Assembly: GCA_030612585.1 (NCBI GenBank)
Contig: JAUWNP010000237.1
Span: 1 to 6,344 of the forward strand
Source: Anaerolineae bacterium
GTDB lineage: Bacteria; Chloroflexota; Anaerolineae; B4-G1
Direction of reading: 5' to 3'
Length of the DNA: 6,344 nt
Shown here piece after piece: positions 1 to 6,344 of this stretch (the stretch's first letter is position 1; every line of letters starts with the position of its first letter). Position numbers and translations under genes: made by a program. The notes beneath the pieces were generated by a model. It saw nothing but the letters and a program-made list of their open reading frames with translations. It searched no databases and had not been told where the DNA came from.

Positions 1-1
1 C

Positions 2-1096
2 GAGCCGGAAGTCTACAGCGGAATGACCTGCTTCCTGGACGTCAACGGCTATCTCACCTACCGGGCTACCGGTGAGATGGTCTTCGAGTGGTCCTGCGCC
101 TCGGCCATCGGCTTCGACTTGAAGAAGAAAGACTGGCTGCGAGGAATCATGGGCTACATGGGACTGGACCTGGACAAGTTACCCCCGCTGGTGCGTTCGG
201 TGGATCAGGTGGGGGGGCTGACGGCGGAGGCGGCGCGGGAATGTGGGCTACTGGAGGGCACACCTGTCTTTGGCGGCGGCGGTGACGCACCAGGGGCAGC
301 GGTCGGTTCCGGCGCCGTTGGGGAAGGGGAAGGCCACATCTACCTGGGCACCTCCGGCTGGGTGGGCGTCGTCACACGCAAGACCCCCACCGGTCGCCAC
401 GGCATCGTTTGCATCCAATCCGCCGATCCCGACAAGGCGCTGCTCTTTGCCGAGATGGAGACGGCCGGGGCGTGCCTCAAGTGGATCGCCGACCAGTTCT
501 ACCGCCACGAGCAGGCCGACCCCACTATTCCCAACGTCTACGCGTTGATGGACCGGGACGTGGAGTCCATACCGCCCGGCTCCAACTACCTGGTCGCCAC
601 CCCCTGGATGTACGGGGAGCGGGCTCCTATCGCCGATACGTGGGTGCGCTCCACTTTCTTCAACCTCAGCGCCGACCACACCCGCGAGCACCTGCTGCGT
701 GCGGTCTACGAGGGCGTGGCCTACAACCTGCGCTGGATTATCGAGATCGTAGAGCAGACCTTCGGCTTCCCGCTACCCACGCTGCGAGTGATCGGCGGCG
801 GAGCGCGGGGCGCACCCTGGATGCAGATCATCGCCGACGTGACCGGACGGAGCGTCGAGACGGTGGTCAACCCGCAGGAGGCCGGGGCGGTGGGCGCTGC
901 GCTCACAGCCGCGATCGGGCTGGGGTTGTACCCGGACTTCGAGGCATTGAAGCAGGTAGTGCGGGTAGAACACACCTTCGAGCCCCAATCAGACAACTGG
1001 GAGGTCTACGACCACCTCTACCGGGCCTACAAACGGCTCTACCGCTGCCTGCGCGACCTATACCGGGAGGTGAACGAGGTGCGGTTTGCAAGGTAA
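2..1096 (+). CDS. FGGY-family carbohydrate kinase, xylulokinase-like (5' end cut off by window)
   Basis: Cytosolic ATP-dependent sugar kinase; the closest pattern is xylulokinase (D-xylulose to xylulose 5-phosphate), but FGGY substrates cannot be assigned from motifs alone. The frame is open from base 2, so the true start lies outside the window; full FGGY kinases have about 500 residues and 364 are here, so most of the first actin-like domain is missing. Counting from the Met at base 23: the GGGGDAPG stretch (84-91) carries the likely catalytic base Asp88. GTSGW (109-113) matches the phosphate/nucleotide loop, GERAP is at 198-202, and GGGARGAPW (258-266) is the adenosine-binding motif. QEAGAVGAA (285-293) completes the C-terminal FGGY domain. 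The C-terminus looks complete and ends in TAA. GC is high (spot counts 67-72%). The next gene is convergent, so this one ends its transcription unit here. The family is firm; the substrate is inferred. Confidence 0.92.
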   Translation, partial: EPEVYSGMTCFLDVNGYLTYRATGEMVFEWSCASAIGFDLKKKDWLRGIMGYMGLDLDKLPPLVRSVDQVGGLTAEAARECGLLEGTPVFGGGGDAPGAAVGSGAVGEGEGHIYLGTSGWVGVVTRKTPTGRHGIVCIQSADPDKALLFAEMETAGACLKWIADQFYRHEQADPTIPNVYALMDRDVESIPPGSNYLVATPWMYGERAPIADTWVRSTFFNLSADHTREHLLRAVYEGVAYNLRWIIEIVEQTFGFPLPTLRVIGGGARGAPWMQIIADVTGRSVETVVNPQEAGAVGAALTAAIGLGLYPDFEALKQVVRVEHTFEPQSDNWEVYDHLYRAYKRLYRCLRDLYREVNEVRFAR

Positions 1097-1097
1097 C

Positions 1098-1114
1098 TGG
1101 TGGTTTTACCACCG
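1098..1114. terminator. Small hairpin between convergent kinase and toxin genes
   Basis: GGTGGT (1099-1104) and ACCACC (1108-1113) pair perfectly around a 3-base TTT loop, with one more possible G-T pair outside. It begins 2 bases after the kinase stop codon and spans the end of the opposing toxin gene. There is no U-rich tail in either direction, so a classical intrinsic terminator is not shown. It could still act as a weak bidirectional stop or as 3'-end protection. It may also be partly a by-product of coding sequence, because the toxin's last codons lie in it. Confidence 0.3.
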
Positions 1115-1465
1115 CCAATGATTCAGAACGTAAAATTGACCTTCCAGAGGCACTCCGGCCTGGACGATGTTCTCAATCGCACGCACGATGTCGGCGTAGG
1201 ACATGTTTCTGCTGCGATCCGCCTCTTCACACACTGCCAGAACCCCGTGGTGGTGCGGGTGCTTCTGGTGCAGGCACTCAAAATCGTCGGCATCTTTGGT
1301 GACGATGGTGAACCTATGTTCCAGCGCGTATCGGAAATGAGATGGGTCGTCGTAGCCGGTAAGACCTGCTTTTGCCGGGGTTTGGACCTCGTAGCCCGCA
1401 TTCACGAGCATCCGTTGAAGGCGCTTGCTGTAGATACAATCGTCCAAATAGAGACGCGGCTTCAC
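1106..1465 (-). CDS. DUF5615-type PIN-like protein, probable toxin of a toxin-antitoxin pair
   Basis: A 119-residue protein of the PIN-like fold often annotated DUF5615 and thought to be a ribonuclease toxin. The family pattern is visible: an N-terminal strand ending in acidic residues (RLYLDDC, Asp8/Asp9), a helix, the GYEVQTP segment (24-30), acidic residues Asp39/Asp40, and the hallmark strand TIVTKDADDF (53-62). Asp58, Asp60 and Asp61 are there as candidate metal ligands. A His-rich stretch (HPHHHG, 69-74) precedes the last hydrophobic strand. The start is GTG. Its GTGA overlaps the TGA stop of the upstream antitoxin by 4 bases, and a GGGA ribosome binding site (about 1475-1478) sits about 8 bases upstream. 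This is the usual antitoxin-first, translationally coupled order. The end is 9 bases from the convergent kinase stop. RNase activity is inferred from the family; none has been shown for this protein. Confidence 0.8.
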   Translation of the reverse strand: MKPRLYLDDCIYSKRLQRMLVNAGYEVQTPAKAGLTGYDDPSHFRYALEHRFTIVTKDADDFECLHQKHPHHHGVLAVCEEADRSRNMSYADIVRAIENIVQAGVPLEGQFYVLNHWRW

Positions 1466-1896
1466 ACGACGTATCCCTTTGCGGCCAGACGCGCGGCTTC
1501 TTCCCGCGCTTCTGCTTCGATGAGGTCACAATGCAACTCGTAGTAGGCCAGTGCCTCTTTGGCTTGTTCTACAGGCAGTTCCAGGTCGTCTGCTGCCTCT
1601 TCAGGAGTCAGGTGATTGGCCTGCATTGTTGAGATCAACTGGCCGACAGTCATATTGCGGCCCTTCAGATACAACTGCCGTCGCCAGGGATGGGGACGTG
1701 CGACGAGGTATTGGTAGGTTTGCTCTGGCTTACGTCCCTGCTGCCAGATGCGGAATACCTGATATTCGTCATACGGAACGAGGACGCCGACAGGCTGACC
1801 ATCCTGCTGTACAAGCATCAGGTGTTGGGTCAGTGCGTCCCGGTCAATCGTCAGCGTATAGGGAGCCTGCGCCTCTTTGAGGGTCAACGTCTTCAT
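1462..1896 (-). CDS. DUF433-domain antitoxin with Phd/YefM-like N-terminal segment
   Basis: A 144-residue protein with two visible parts. Residues 1-50 (QQDGQPVGVLVPYDEYQVF at 30-48) resemble the Phd/YefM antitoxin pattern of a hairpin followed by 'VLVPYxEY'. Residues about 72-120 match DUF433, a small helix-turn-helix-like domain: LYLKGRNMTVGQLI, then LTPEEAADDLELPVEQAKEAL. The tail (121-144) is a charged, Ala/Glu-rich helix that could wrap the toxin. It should neutralise the downstream PIN-like toxin and repress its own promoter; both roles are inferred from family and position. The ATG start is preceded by a strong GAGGTGAT ribosome binding site (about 1901-1908) and, further up, a near-consensus promoter. 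The stop overlaps the toxin start. Local GC (about 57%) is lower than in the flanking kinase and transporter genes, which fits an acquired module. Confidence 0.8.
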   Translation of the reverse strand: MKTLTLKEAQAPYTLTIDRDALTQHLMLVQQDGQPVGVLVPYDEYQVFRIWQQGRKPEQTYQYLVARPHPWRRQLYLKGRNMTVGQLISTMQANHLTPEEAADDLELPVEQAKEALAYYELHCDLIEAEAREEAARLAAKGYVV

Positions 1897-1915
1897 ATTT
1901 CATCACCTCGTTCGT

Positions 1916-1944
1916 ATTGTAACACCGTGGGAACGGGCTGTCAA
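1916..1944 (-). promoter_or_regulatory. Sigma-70-type promoter of the toxin-antitoxin operon
   Basis: On the minus strand there is a perfect -35 box TTGACA (1944-1939), a 17-base spacer and a -10 box TACAAT (1921-1916). Transcription should start near 1909, only about 12-13 bases before the antitoxin ATG at 1896, so the GAGGTGAT ribosome binding site lies at the very 5' end of the mRNA. A short inverted repeat, CCGT/ACGG (1925-1928 and 1933-1936), lies in the spacer and could be part of an operator, but it is too short to claim. The -35 box sits next to the first possible codon of the disrupted gene on the other strand. Confidence 0.75.
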
Positions 1945-1946
1945 AC

Positions 1947-2389
1947 TTGCACATTGAATCGGAAGAGTCAAGAAGGGGTGAGATACTGGATTTAGACGAC
2001 CTGCGGACTCGATACGCCACTGATTTCCAGACGGGCGCTGTAGTGAGCAGCGCCGACCTTCCACCCGCGCTGGCTGGGCTGGAGTTCTACCTGCTCTCAA
2101 TCAACGGTCGGATCATGCTGCGCCAGGGGGAGGAACTGGTGATAGTGCAGTCTTACCCGGAGATGGAGGCTATCACTGACCCGGGCCAACTGCCCCCTAC
2201 CCGATGCTGGCCGAGGTCAAGGCCGACGGCGGCAACATCCGCCTGGTCCACCTGCCCGATCGGGATACCTTCGCGGCTATCACACGCGGCGGTCACCTCG
2301 AAGGCAGCATCACCGCCATCCTAGCCATGCTCGCTATTCTACCATCATTTGGGCTGACTGAACAGGATTTCTCTCCGACAAACTGCTAG
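1947..2389 (+). pseudogene. Unrecognised protein gene split by an apparent frameshift near 2193-2197
   Basis: Two adjacent stretches in different frames both look like real coding sequence. The first runs from about 1947 to 2195 (LDLDDLRTRYATDF, then GLEFYLLSINGRIM, then EELVIVQSYPEME); its codons mostly end in G or C. The second runs from about 2195 to the TAG at 2387-2389 (MLAEVKADGGNIRLVHL, then GHLEGSITAILAMLAIL). They join at CTG-CCCCC-TAC: one missing C in the run at 2193-2197 explains the break and restores ...QLPPYPMLAEV. In the second frame a TGA at 2177-2179 blocks reading further upstream. The combined protein would be about 147 residues with no signal peptide or clear membrane segment. 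I do not recognise the family. The start is uncertain: only a TTG at 1947 is available, a stop at 1920-1922 closes the frame upstream, and no good ribosome binding site is seen, so the 5' end may also be lost. A sequencing error in the C run is an alternative. Confidence 0.6.
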
Positions 2390-2392
2390 GAG
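2388..2392 (+). promoter_or_regulatory. Ribosome binding site of the lyase, overlapping the upstream stop codon
   Basis: AGGAG at 2388-2392 lies 6 bases before the ATG at 2399 and shares its first two bases with the TAG stop (2387-2389) of the upstream disrupted gene. The arrangement fixes the lyase start and suggests the two genes were once translated in series from one mRNA. I see no convincing promoter just upstream of the lyase. Confidence 0.8.
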
Positions 2393-2398
2393 CAAACT

Positions 2399-3796
2399 AT
2401 GGACATCAATGAGTTTATGGGAGAACTGGAGCGCTCTGTCAAACCGTACAAGGATGATTTTGCCACCCTCTCCCACATCCCCAAGGTCGGCCGCGACAAG
2501 GAAGATATCCTCAAGATGATGGAAACGTTCAGGCTTATAGAGGAGGCGAGGTGGAAAGATGGCTTTGCTTCGGGGGCTGTGTATCACGGTGACGATGAGC
2601 ACATAGATTTTCAGAACAGGGTATATGCCATAAATTCACAGAGTAATCCTCTCCACACCGACCTGTGGCCCAGCACCACAAAATTCGAGGCGGAAGTGGT
2701 GGCGATGACAGCGAACATGCTGGGCGCAGACATCTCAGACGATGAGATATGCGGAACCGTTTCGTCGGGAGGGACAGAGAGCATCCTGCTGGCCATGAAG
2801 ACATATCGGGACTGGGCTAGAGACAAGAAAGGAATCACCAAGCCCGAGATGATCGTCCCTTCCACCGCCCATGCAGCGTTCGACAAGGCGGCTCAGTATT
2901 TCAACATCAAGATGATCCATGTCCCAGTGGACGCCGACTACAGGGCCAATGTAGCCGCAACCAGAGAGGCCATGACTAAGAATACCATCGTCATCGTGGG
3001 ATCGGCTCCTTCTTTTCCCCACGGCATCATTGATCCCATCCAGGAACTGTCCGAACTGGCAAGGGAGGCAGGGATCGGTTTTCACACGGATGGATGTCTT
3101 GGTGGGTTCCTTCTCCCCTGGGCAGAGAAACTGGGCTATGACGTGCCGCCATTCGATTTTAGATTGCCCGGCGTGACTTCCATATCAGCCGACACGCACA
3201 AATATGGATATGCCGCCAAGGGAACGTCGGTCATCCTGTATCGCGGTTTGGAACTACGCCATTATCAGTACTACATCACGACGGATTGGCCGGGCGGTCT
3301 GTATTTGACCCCCACATTCTCCGGCAGTCGTCCGGGCGCTCTGAGCGCCGTGTGCTGGGCGGCCATGGTAGCCATGGGGGAGCAGGGATACATGGAGGCC
3401 GCGAAGAGAATACTGGGAACGGCTGCGTTGATCAAACGGGGGATCGAGGAGATTCCAGACCTCCACGTGCTCGGAGATCCTCTATGGGTCATCGCATTCG
3501 CATCGGAGACGTTGGATATCTACGCGATCATGGACTACATGACCAAGAAAAAGTGGAGTTTGAACGGCCTCCAATTGCCTCCCTCTATCCATATCTGCGT
3601 GACCCTGAGACACACCCGGCCCGGTCTTGCGGAAAGGTTCATCGCCGATTTGAAAGCGGCTACAGAGTATGTCAGGATGAATCCGGGCGTGCAGGGGATG
3701 ATGAGTCCCGTGTACGGCCTGACCGCCAACGTTTCCCTCAGGGGTGTGGTACGTGACTTTCTCAAAGGGTTTTTGGACCTGGTGTACAAAGCGTAA
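2399..3796 (+). CDS. Sphingosine-1-phosphate lyase family PLP-dependent enzyme
   Basis: A 465-residue fold-type I PLP enzyme of the group II decarboxylase superfamily, clearly of the sphingosine-1-phosphate lyase branch. That branch cleaves long-chain base phosphates to phosphoethanolamine and a fatty aldehyde. Motifs in order: [10 protein letters not shown] (58-67; Tyr62 matches the active-site Tyr of the VYWGDE motif in the human enzyme), NPLHTD (83-88), SSGGTESIL (122-130, PLP phosphate), and [11 protein letters not shown] (155-165; His158 should stack on the PLP ring). Next come [10 protein letters not shown] (205-214), HTDGCLGGF (229-237; Asp231 contacts the pyridine nitrogen), and [13 protein letters not shown] (263-275). 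Lys268 there is the Schiff-base lysine and Lys274 a probable phosphate contact. TDWPGG (295-300) and GSRPG (309-313) follow. No N-terminal membrane anchor is seen, unlike eukaryotic forms, so it should be soluble. The ATG has a good AGGAG site 6 bases upstream. GC (55-57% in two spot counts) is well below the flanking genes, suggesting transfer. The natural substrate in this host is unproven. Confidence 0.9.
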   Translation: MDINEFMGELERSVKPYKDDFATLSHIPKVGRDKEDILKMMETFRLIEEARWKDGFASGAVYHGDDEHIDFQNRVYAINSQSNPLHTDLWPSTTKFEAEVVAMTANMLGADISDDEICGTVSSGGTESILLAMKTYRDWARDKKGITKPEMIVPSTAHAAFDKAAQYFNIKMIHVPVDADYRANVAATREAMTKNTIVIVGSAPSFPHGIIDPIQELSELAREAGIGFHTDGCLGGFLLPWAEKLGYDVPPFDFRLPGVTSISADTHKYGYAAKGTSVILYRGLELRHYQYYITTDWPGGLYLTPTFSGSRPGALSAVCWAAMVAMGEQGYMEAAKRILGTAALIKRGIEEIPDLHVLGDPLWVIAFASETLDIYAIMDYMTKKKWSLNGLQLPPSIHICVTLRHTRPGLAERFIADLKAATEYVRMNPGVQGMMSPVYGLTANVSLRGVVRDFLKGFLDLVYKA

Positions 3797-3858
3797 CCCA
3801 TCTCGGGTAGGAGAGAGTTGGACTCTTAGTCAGACTGACGCAGCCAGAAGCGTTGTTG
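3797..3858. other. Convergent intergenic gap with weak hairpins
   Basis: The 62 bases separate the ends of the lyase (+) and the ABC ATPase (-). Three small inverted repeats are visible. ACCC/GGGT (3796-3799 with 3805-3808) starts at the lyase stop codon. GTCA/TGAC forms a tight hairpin at about 3829-3839. ACGC/GCGT (3838-3841 with 3850-3853) is followed by a T-rich stretch, TGTTGTTATT, on the plus strand. The last could be a weak terminator for the lyase. None has the strong GC stem and T run of a confident intrinsic terminator. Confidence 0.3.
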
Positions 3859-4938
<1,080 letters not shown>

Positions 4939-4942
4939 AACC

Positions 4943-5029
4943 TAAGCCTCACGTTTCGAGTGGGGCAGGCTTTCTAGCCTGTCCAAGTGGCAGACTGGAA
5001 AGCCTGCCCCTCTTAGTCTCACGTTTCGA
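4943..5029. repeat. 17-base near-perfect direct repeats flanking the palindromic element
   Basis: Bases 4943-4959 and 5013-5029 match at 15 of 17 positions, including an unbroken 12-base match CTCACGTTTCGA (4948-4959 and 5018-5029). The offset is exactly 70 bases. Read on the transcribed minus strand, the right copy holds the last two codons and the TGA stop of the permease. The left copy ends with the GAGG ribosome binding site of the ATPase. This looks like a target-site duplication around the palindromic unit between them. A local tandem duplication is the alternative. Confidence 0.75.
4962..5010. repeat. REP/BIME-like palindromic pair between permease and ATPase genes
   Basis: GGGGCAGGCTTTC (4962-4974) and its exact reverse complement (4998-5010) form a 13-base-pair stem, which can extend inward with a few mismatches to a small loop near CAAGT. 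Each half is also a hairpin by itself. In 4963-4984 the GGGCAGGCT and AGCCTGTCC arms pair around TTCT (9 pairs, one G-T). In 4989-5008 the GGCAGACT and AGCCTGCC arms pair around GGAA (7 of 8). The two halves are near-identical inverted copies of one unit, which is the architecture of REP pairs (BIMEs). No T run follows on the transcribed strand, so it is not a standard terminator. In the mRNA it could protect the permease end or lower ATPase expression. Confidence 0.75.
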
Positions 5030-6344
5030 TAAGCCGCTCAGCCCCGGTCGTAGAGCCGACGACTCTGTACATCAGGCCAATGGCCGCGAGAACGATAGCG
5101 ATCAGCACGACGCAGTAGGCGGCGGCGTTACCGTAGCGGCCCGTCTCTGCCTCGTTGAGAATCTGCGCCGTCATAATGCGCCAGCGCGGCATGACCAGAA
5201 AGATGATCGCCGAGAGCGATGTCATCGAACGGGCGAAACTGTAGATCAGCCCGGTCAGAAAAGCCGGCCGGATCAGCGGCATCGTGATCCGGCGGAAAGT
5301 TGTGACCGAACTGGCCCCCAGGCCGGCCGAAGCCTCCTCCATCGCCGTGTCAACCTGTTGTAACGCGGCCACGCCCGAGCGCACACTGCCCGGGACGCAA
5401 CGCACCACGTAGGCCAGGATGATGATGAGCGCTGTGCCCGTCAATTTGGGAATCAGCCCGCCCAACATTGGCTGGTTGAACGCCAGGATAAAACCAATGC
5501 CAACCACCGTGCCAGGCACCGCCAGGCCCAGCACCGAGGTAAAGTCCACCAGATTGCGGCCCATGAACTGCCGCCGCACGACCAGGAAGGCAATCAACAT
5601 GCCCATCAGTCCGGCCACCGGCGTGGCAATCGTCGAGAGCAGCGTGGTATCGGTCATGGCCTCGGAGCCATAGCCAAACAGGACAAAGCGGAAATGCTCC
5701 AGCGTGAGGCCATAGTTGATACCCCACACTTTGGTCACGGCCCCTACGAAAATGAAACCGTACATCAACACGATCAGGCCCGATATGAGCAGGCACAGGG
5801 CGAACAGCGACCACTTTACCCACGGCGAGCGGATCGGCTGGTGGTGTCCCGCAGGCTTGCCGGTGACAGAGACATAGGAGCGCCGGCTCACCCAGTAGTG
5901 TTGAAAAAAGAAGATCGTCAAGGAAGGCACGAGCAGAATGAGCGAGAGCACGGCGCCGGCGTGCAGGTCATACTCGCCGATGATTGCCAGATAGATGCGT
6001 GAGGCCAGGACGGTATAGTTGCCTCCGATGAGCAGCGGGTTCGCCAGGTCAGCCAGCGCCTCGACGAACAGCAGCAGGAAGGAACTGGCCAGGCCCGGCG
6101 TCAGCATGGGCAGCGTCACGGTGCAAAAGACGCGCCACCTGCTGGCCCCCAGGTTGACCGCAGCCTCCTCCAGCGCGGGATCCAGCGCCCGCATCATGCC
6201 CACCAGCGTCAGATAAGCGACTGGAAAAAAAGAGATCGCCATGACGAGGATCAGCCCGTCCAGGCCATAGATGTCGTAGCGCAGGCCCAGCAGTCGTTTG
6301 GTGATCAGCCCGCTGCGGCCAAAAAGCACGATGGTGGACATGGC
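5019..6344 (-). CDS. Fused two-domain ABC transporter permease (FbpB-like), N-terminus cut off by window
   Basis: Inner-membrane channel subunit carrying two permease domains in one chain, as in FbpB-type iron(III), thiamine or phosphonate importers. Counting from an internal Met at 6341 (the codon before it is Ala and the frame stays open to the edge), 440 residues are present. Such proteins usually have about 520-580, so the first membrane helices of domain 1 are missing. Two EAA loops, which dock the ATPase, are clear: EEAAVNLGASRWR ... TLPML (58-80) and EEASAGLGASSVTTFRR ... TMPLIRP (335-359). Hydrophobic membrane spans lie near 29-49, 83-106, 128-147, 178-200, 235-255, 265-287, 303-313, 360-383 and 406-426. 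The linker between domains (about 150-175) is polar and basic. The stop is TGA at 5021-5019, inside the right-hand direct repeat. The ATPase follows 80 bases on. No substrate-binding protein is in the window, so the substrate stays open; ferric iron is only one candidate. Confidence 0.92.
   Translation of the reverse strand, partial: AMSTIVLFGRSGLITKRLLGLRYDIYGLDGLILVMAISFFPVAYLTLVGMMRALDPALEEAAVNLGASRWRVFCTVTLPMLTPGLASSFLLLFVEALADLANPLLIGGNYTVLASRIYLAIIGEYDLHAGAVLSLILLVPSLTIFFFQHYWVSRRSYVSVTGKPAGHHQPIRSPWVKWSLFALCLLISGLIVLMYGFIFVGAVTKVWGINYGLTLEHFRFVLFGYGSEAMTDTTLLSTIATPVAGLMGMLIAFLVVRRQFMGRNLVDFTSVLGLAVPGTVVGIGFILAFNQPMLGGLIPKLTGTALIIILAYVVRCVPGSVRSGVAALQQVDTAMEEASAGLGASSVTTFRRITMPLIRPAFLTGLIYSFARSMTSLSAIIFLVMPRWRIMTAQILNEAETGRYGNAAAYCVVLIAIVLAAIGLMYRVVGSTTGAERLIET

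Noticed and set aside
409..1302. Plus-strand open frame of 297 codons overlapping the kinase
   Set aside because: Its Arg/Gly/Pro-rich product is the +1 shadow of the kinase and it runs on through the antisense of the toxin gene. Kinase motifs are all in the other frame.
2187..2200. Programmed -1 frameshift site in the disrupted gene
   Set aside because: The frame change has the right direction, but the local sequence G-CCC-CCT is not a canonical X-XXY-YYZ slippery heptamer, and no obvious downstream pseudoknot was noticed. A simple one-base loss is the cheaper explanation.
4962..5010. Rho-independent terminator between permease and ATPase
   Set aside because: The stem is strong, but on the transcribed minus strand it is followed by an A/C/G-mixed sequence with no T run, and a co-directional partner gene with its own ribosome binding site follows at once.
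4943..5029. CRISPR-like direct repeats
   Set aside because: There are only two copies of a 17-base repeat, the sequence between them is a palindrome, and the repeats overlap a stop codon and a ribosome binding site. No array and no cas genes are present.
5019..6344. Assigning the transporter to ferric iron, phosphonate or sugar import
   Set aside because: The fused permease and TOBE-bearing ATPase occur in several importer families, and the substrate-binding protein that would decide is not in the window. The nearby sugar kinase is in a separate, oppositely oriented unit.

Overview
The window looks like a piece of a GC-rich bacterial chromosome. Spot counts of single 60-base lines give about 67-72% GC in the sugar kinase (541-600, 781-840) and 67% in the ABC ATPase (4801-4860). 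They give only 55-57% in the toxin-antitoxin pair (1561-1620) and the lyase (2521-2580, 2701-2760). A DUF433/DUF5615-type toxin-antitoxin pair, an FbpBC-like ABC transporter and a bacterial sphingosine-1-phosphate-lyase-like enzyme together would fit Chloroflexota or a similar environmental lineage. That placement is an inference; no marker gene is present.

Layout, left to right. (1) At 2-1096 (+) is the C-terminal three quarters of an FGGY carbohydrate kinase of xylulokinase type, cut by the left edge. (2) Converging on it with a 9-base gap is a two-gene module on the minus strand: a DUF433-type antitoxin (1896-1462) and a PIN-like DUF5615-type toxin (1465-1106). They overlap by 4 bases and are served by a near-consensus sigma-70 promoter at 1916-1944. 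(3) At 1947-2389 (+) is an unrecognised coding region split between two frames near a run of five C at 2193-2197; it appears broken. Its stop codon overlaps the ribosome binding site of the next gene. (4) At 2399-3796 (+) is an intact sphingosine-1-phosphate lyase family PLP enzyme with all main catalytic motifs. (5) Converging from the right is a minus-strand ABC importer operon: a fused two-domain permease (6344-5019, N-terminus cut by the right edge), then the ATPase (4938-3859).

The least ordinary structure is the 80-base gap between permease and ATPase. It holds a REP/BIME-like pair of hairpins forming a larger inverted repeat with 13-base perfect arms (4962-4974 and 4998-5010). A near-perfect 17-base direct repeat set exactly 70 bases apart flanks it (4943-4959 and 5013-5029). 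One copy contains the permease stop codon and the other contains the ATPase ribosome binding site. Removing one 70-base unit would leave a tight 10-base gap between the genes, so this looks like a small palindromic element that inserted with a target duplication and kept both genes intact.

Functional links: the permease and ATPase surely work together as an importer. Its substrate-binding protein is not in the window and could lie beyond the right edge. The kinase, the toxin-antitoxin pair and the lyase are separate units. The lower GC and patchwork nature of 1100-3800 suggest an accessory segment between older GC-rich genes.
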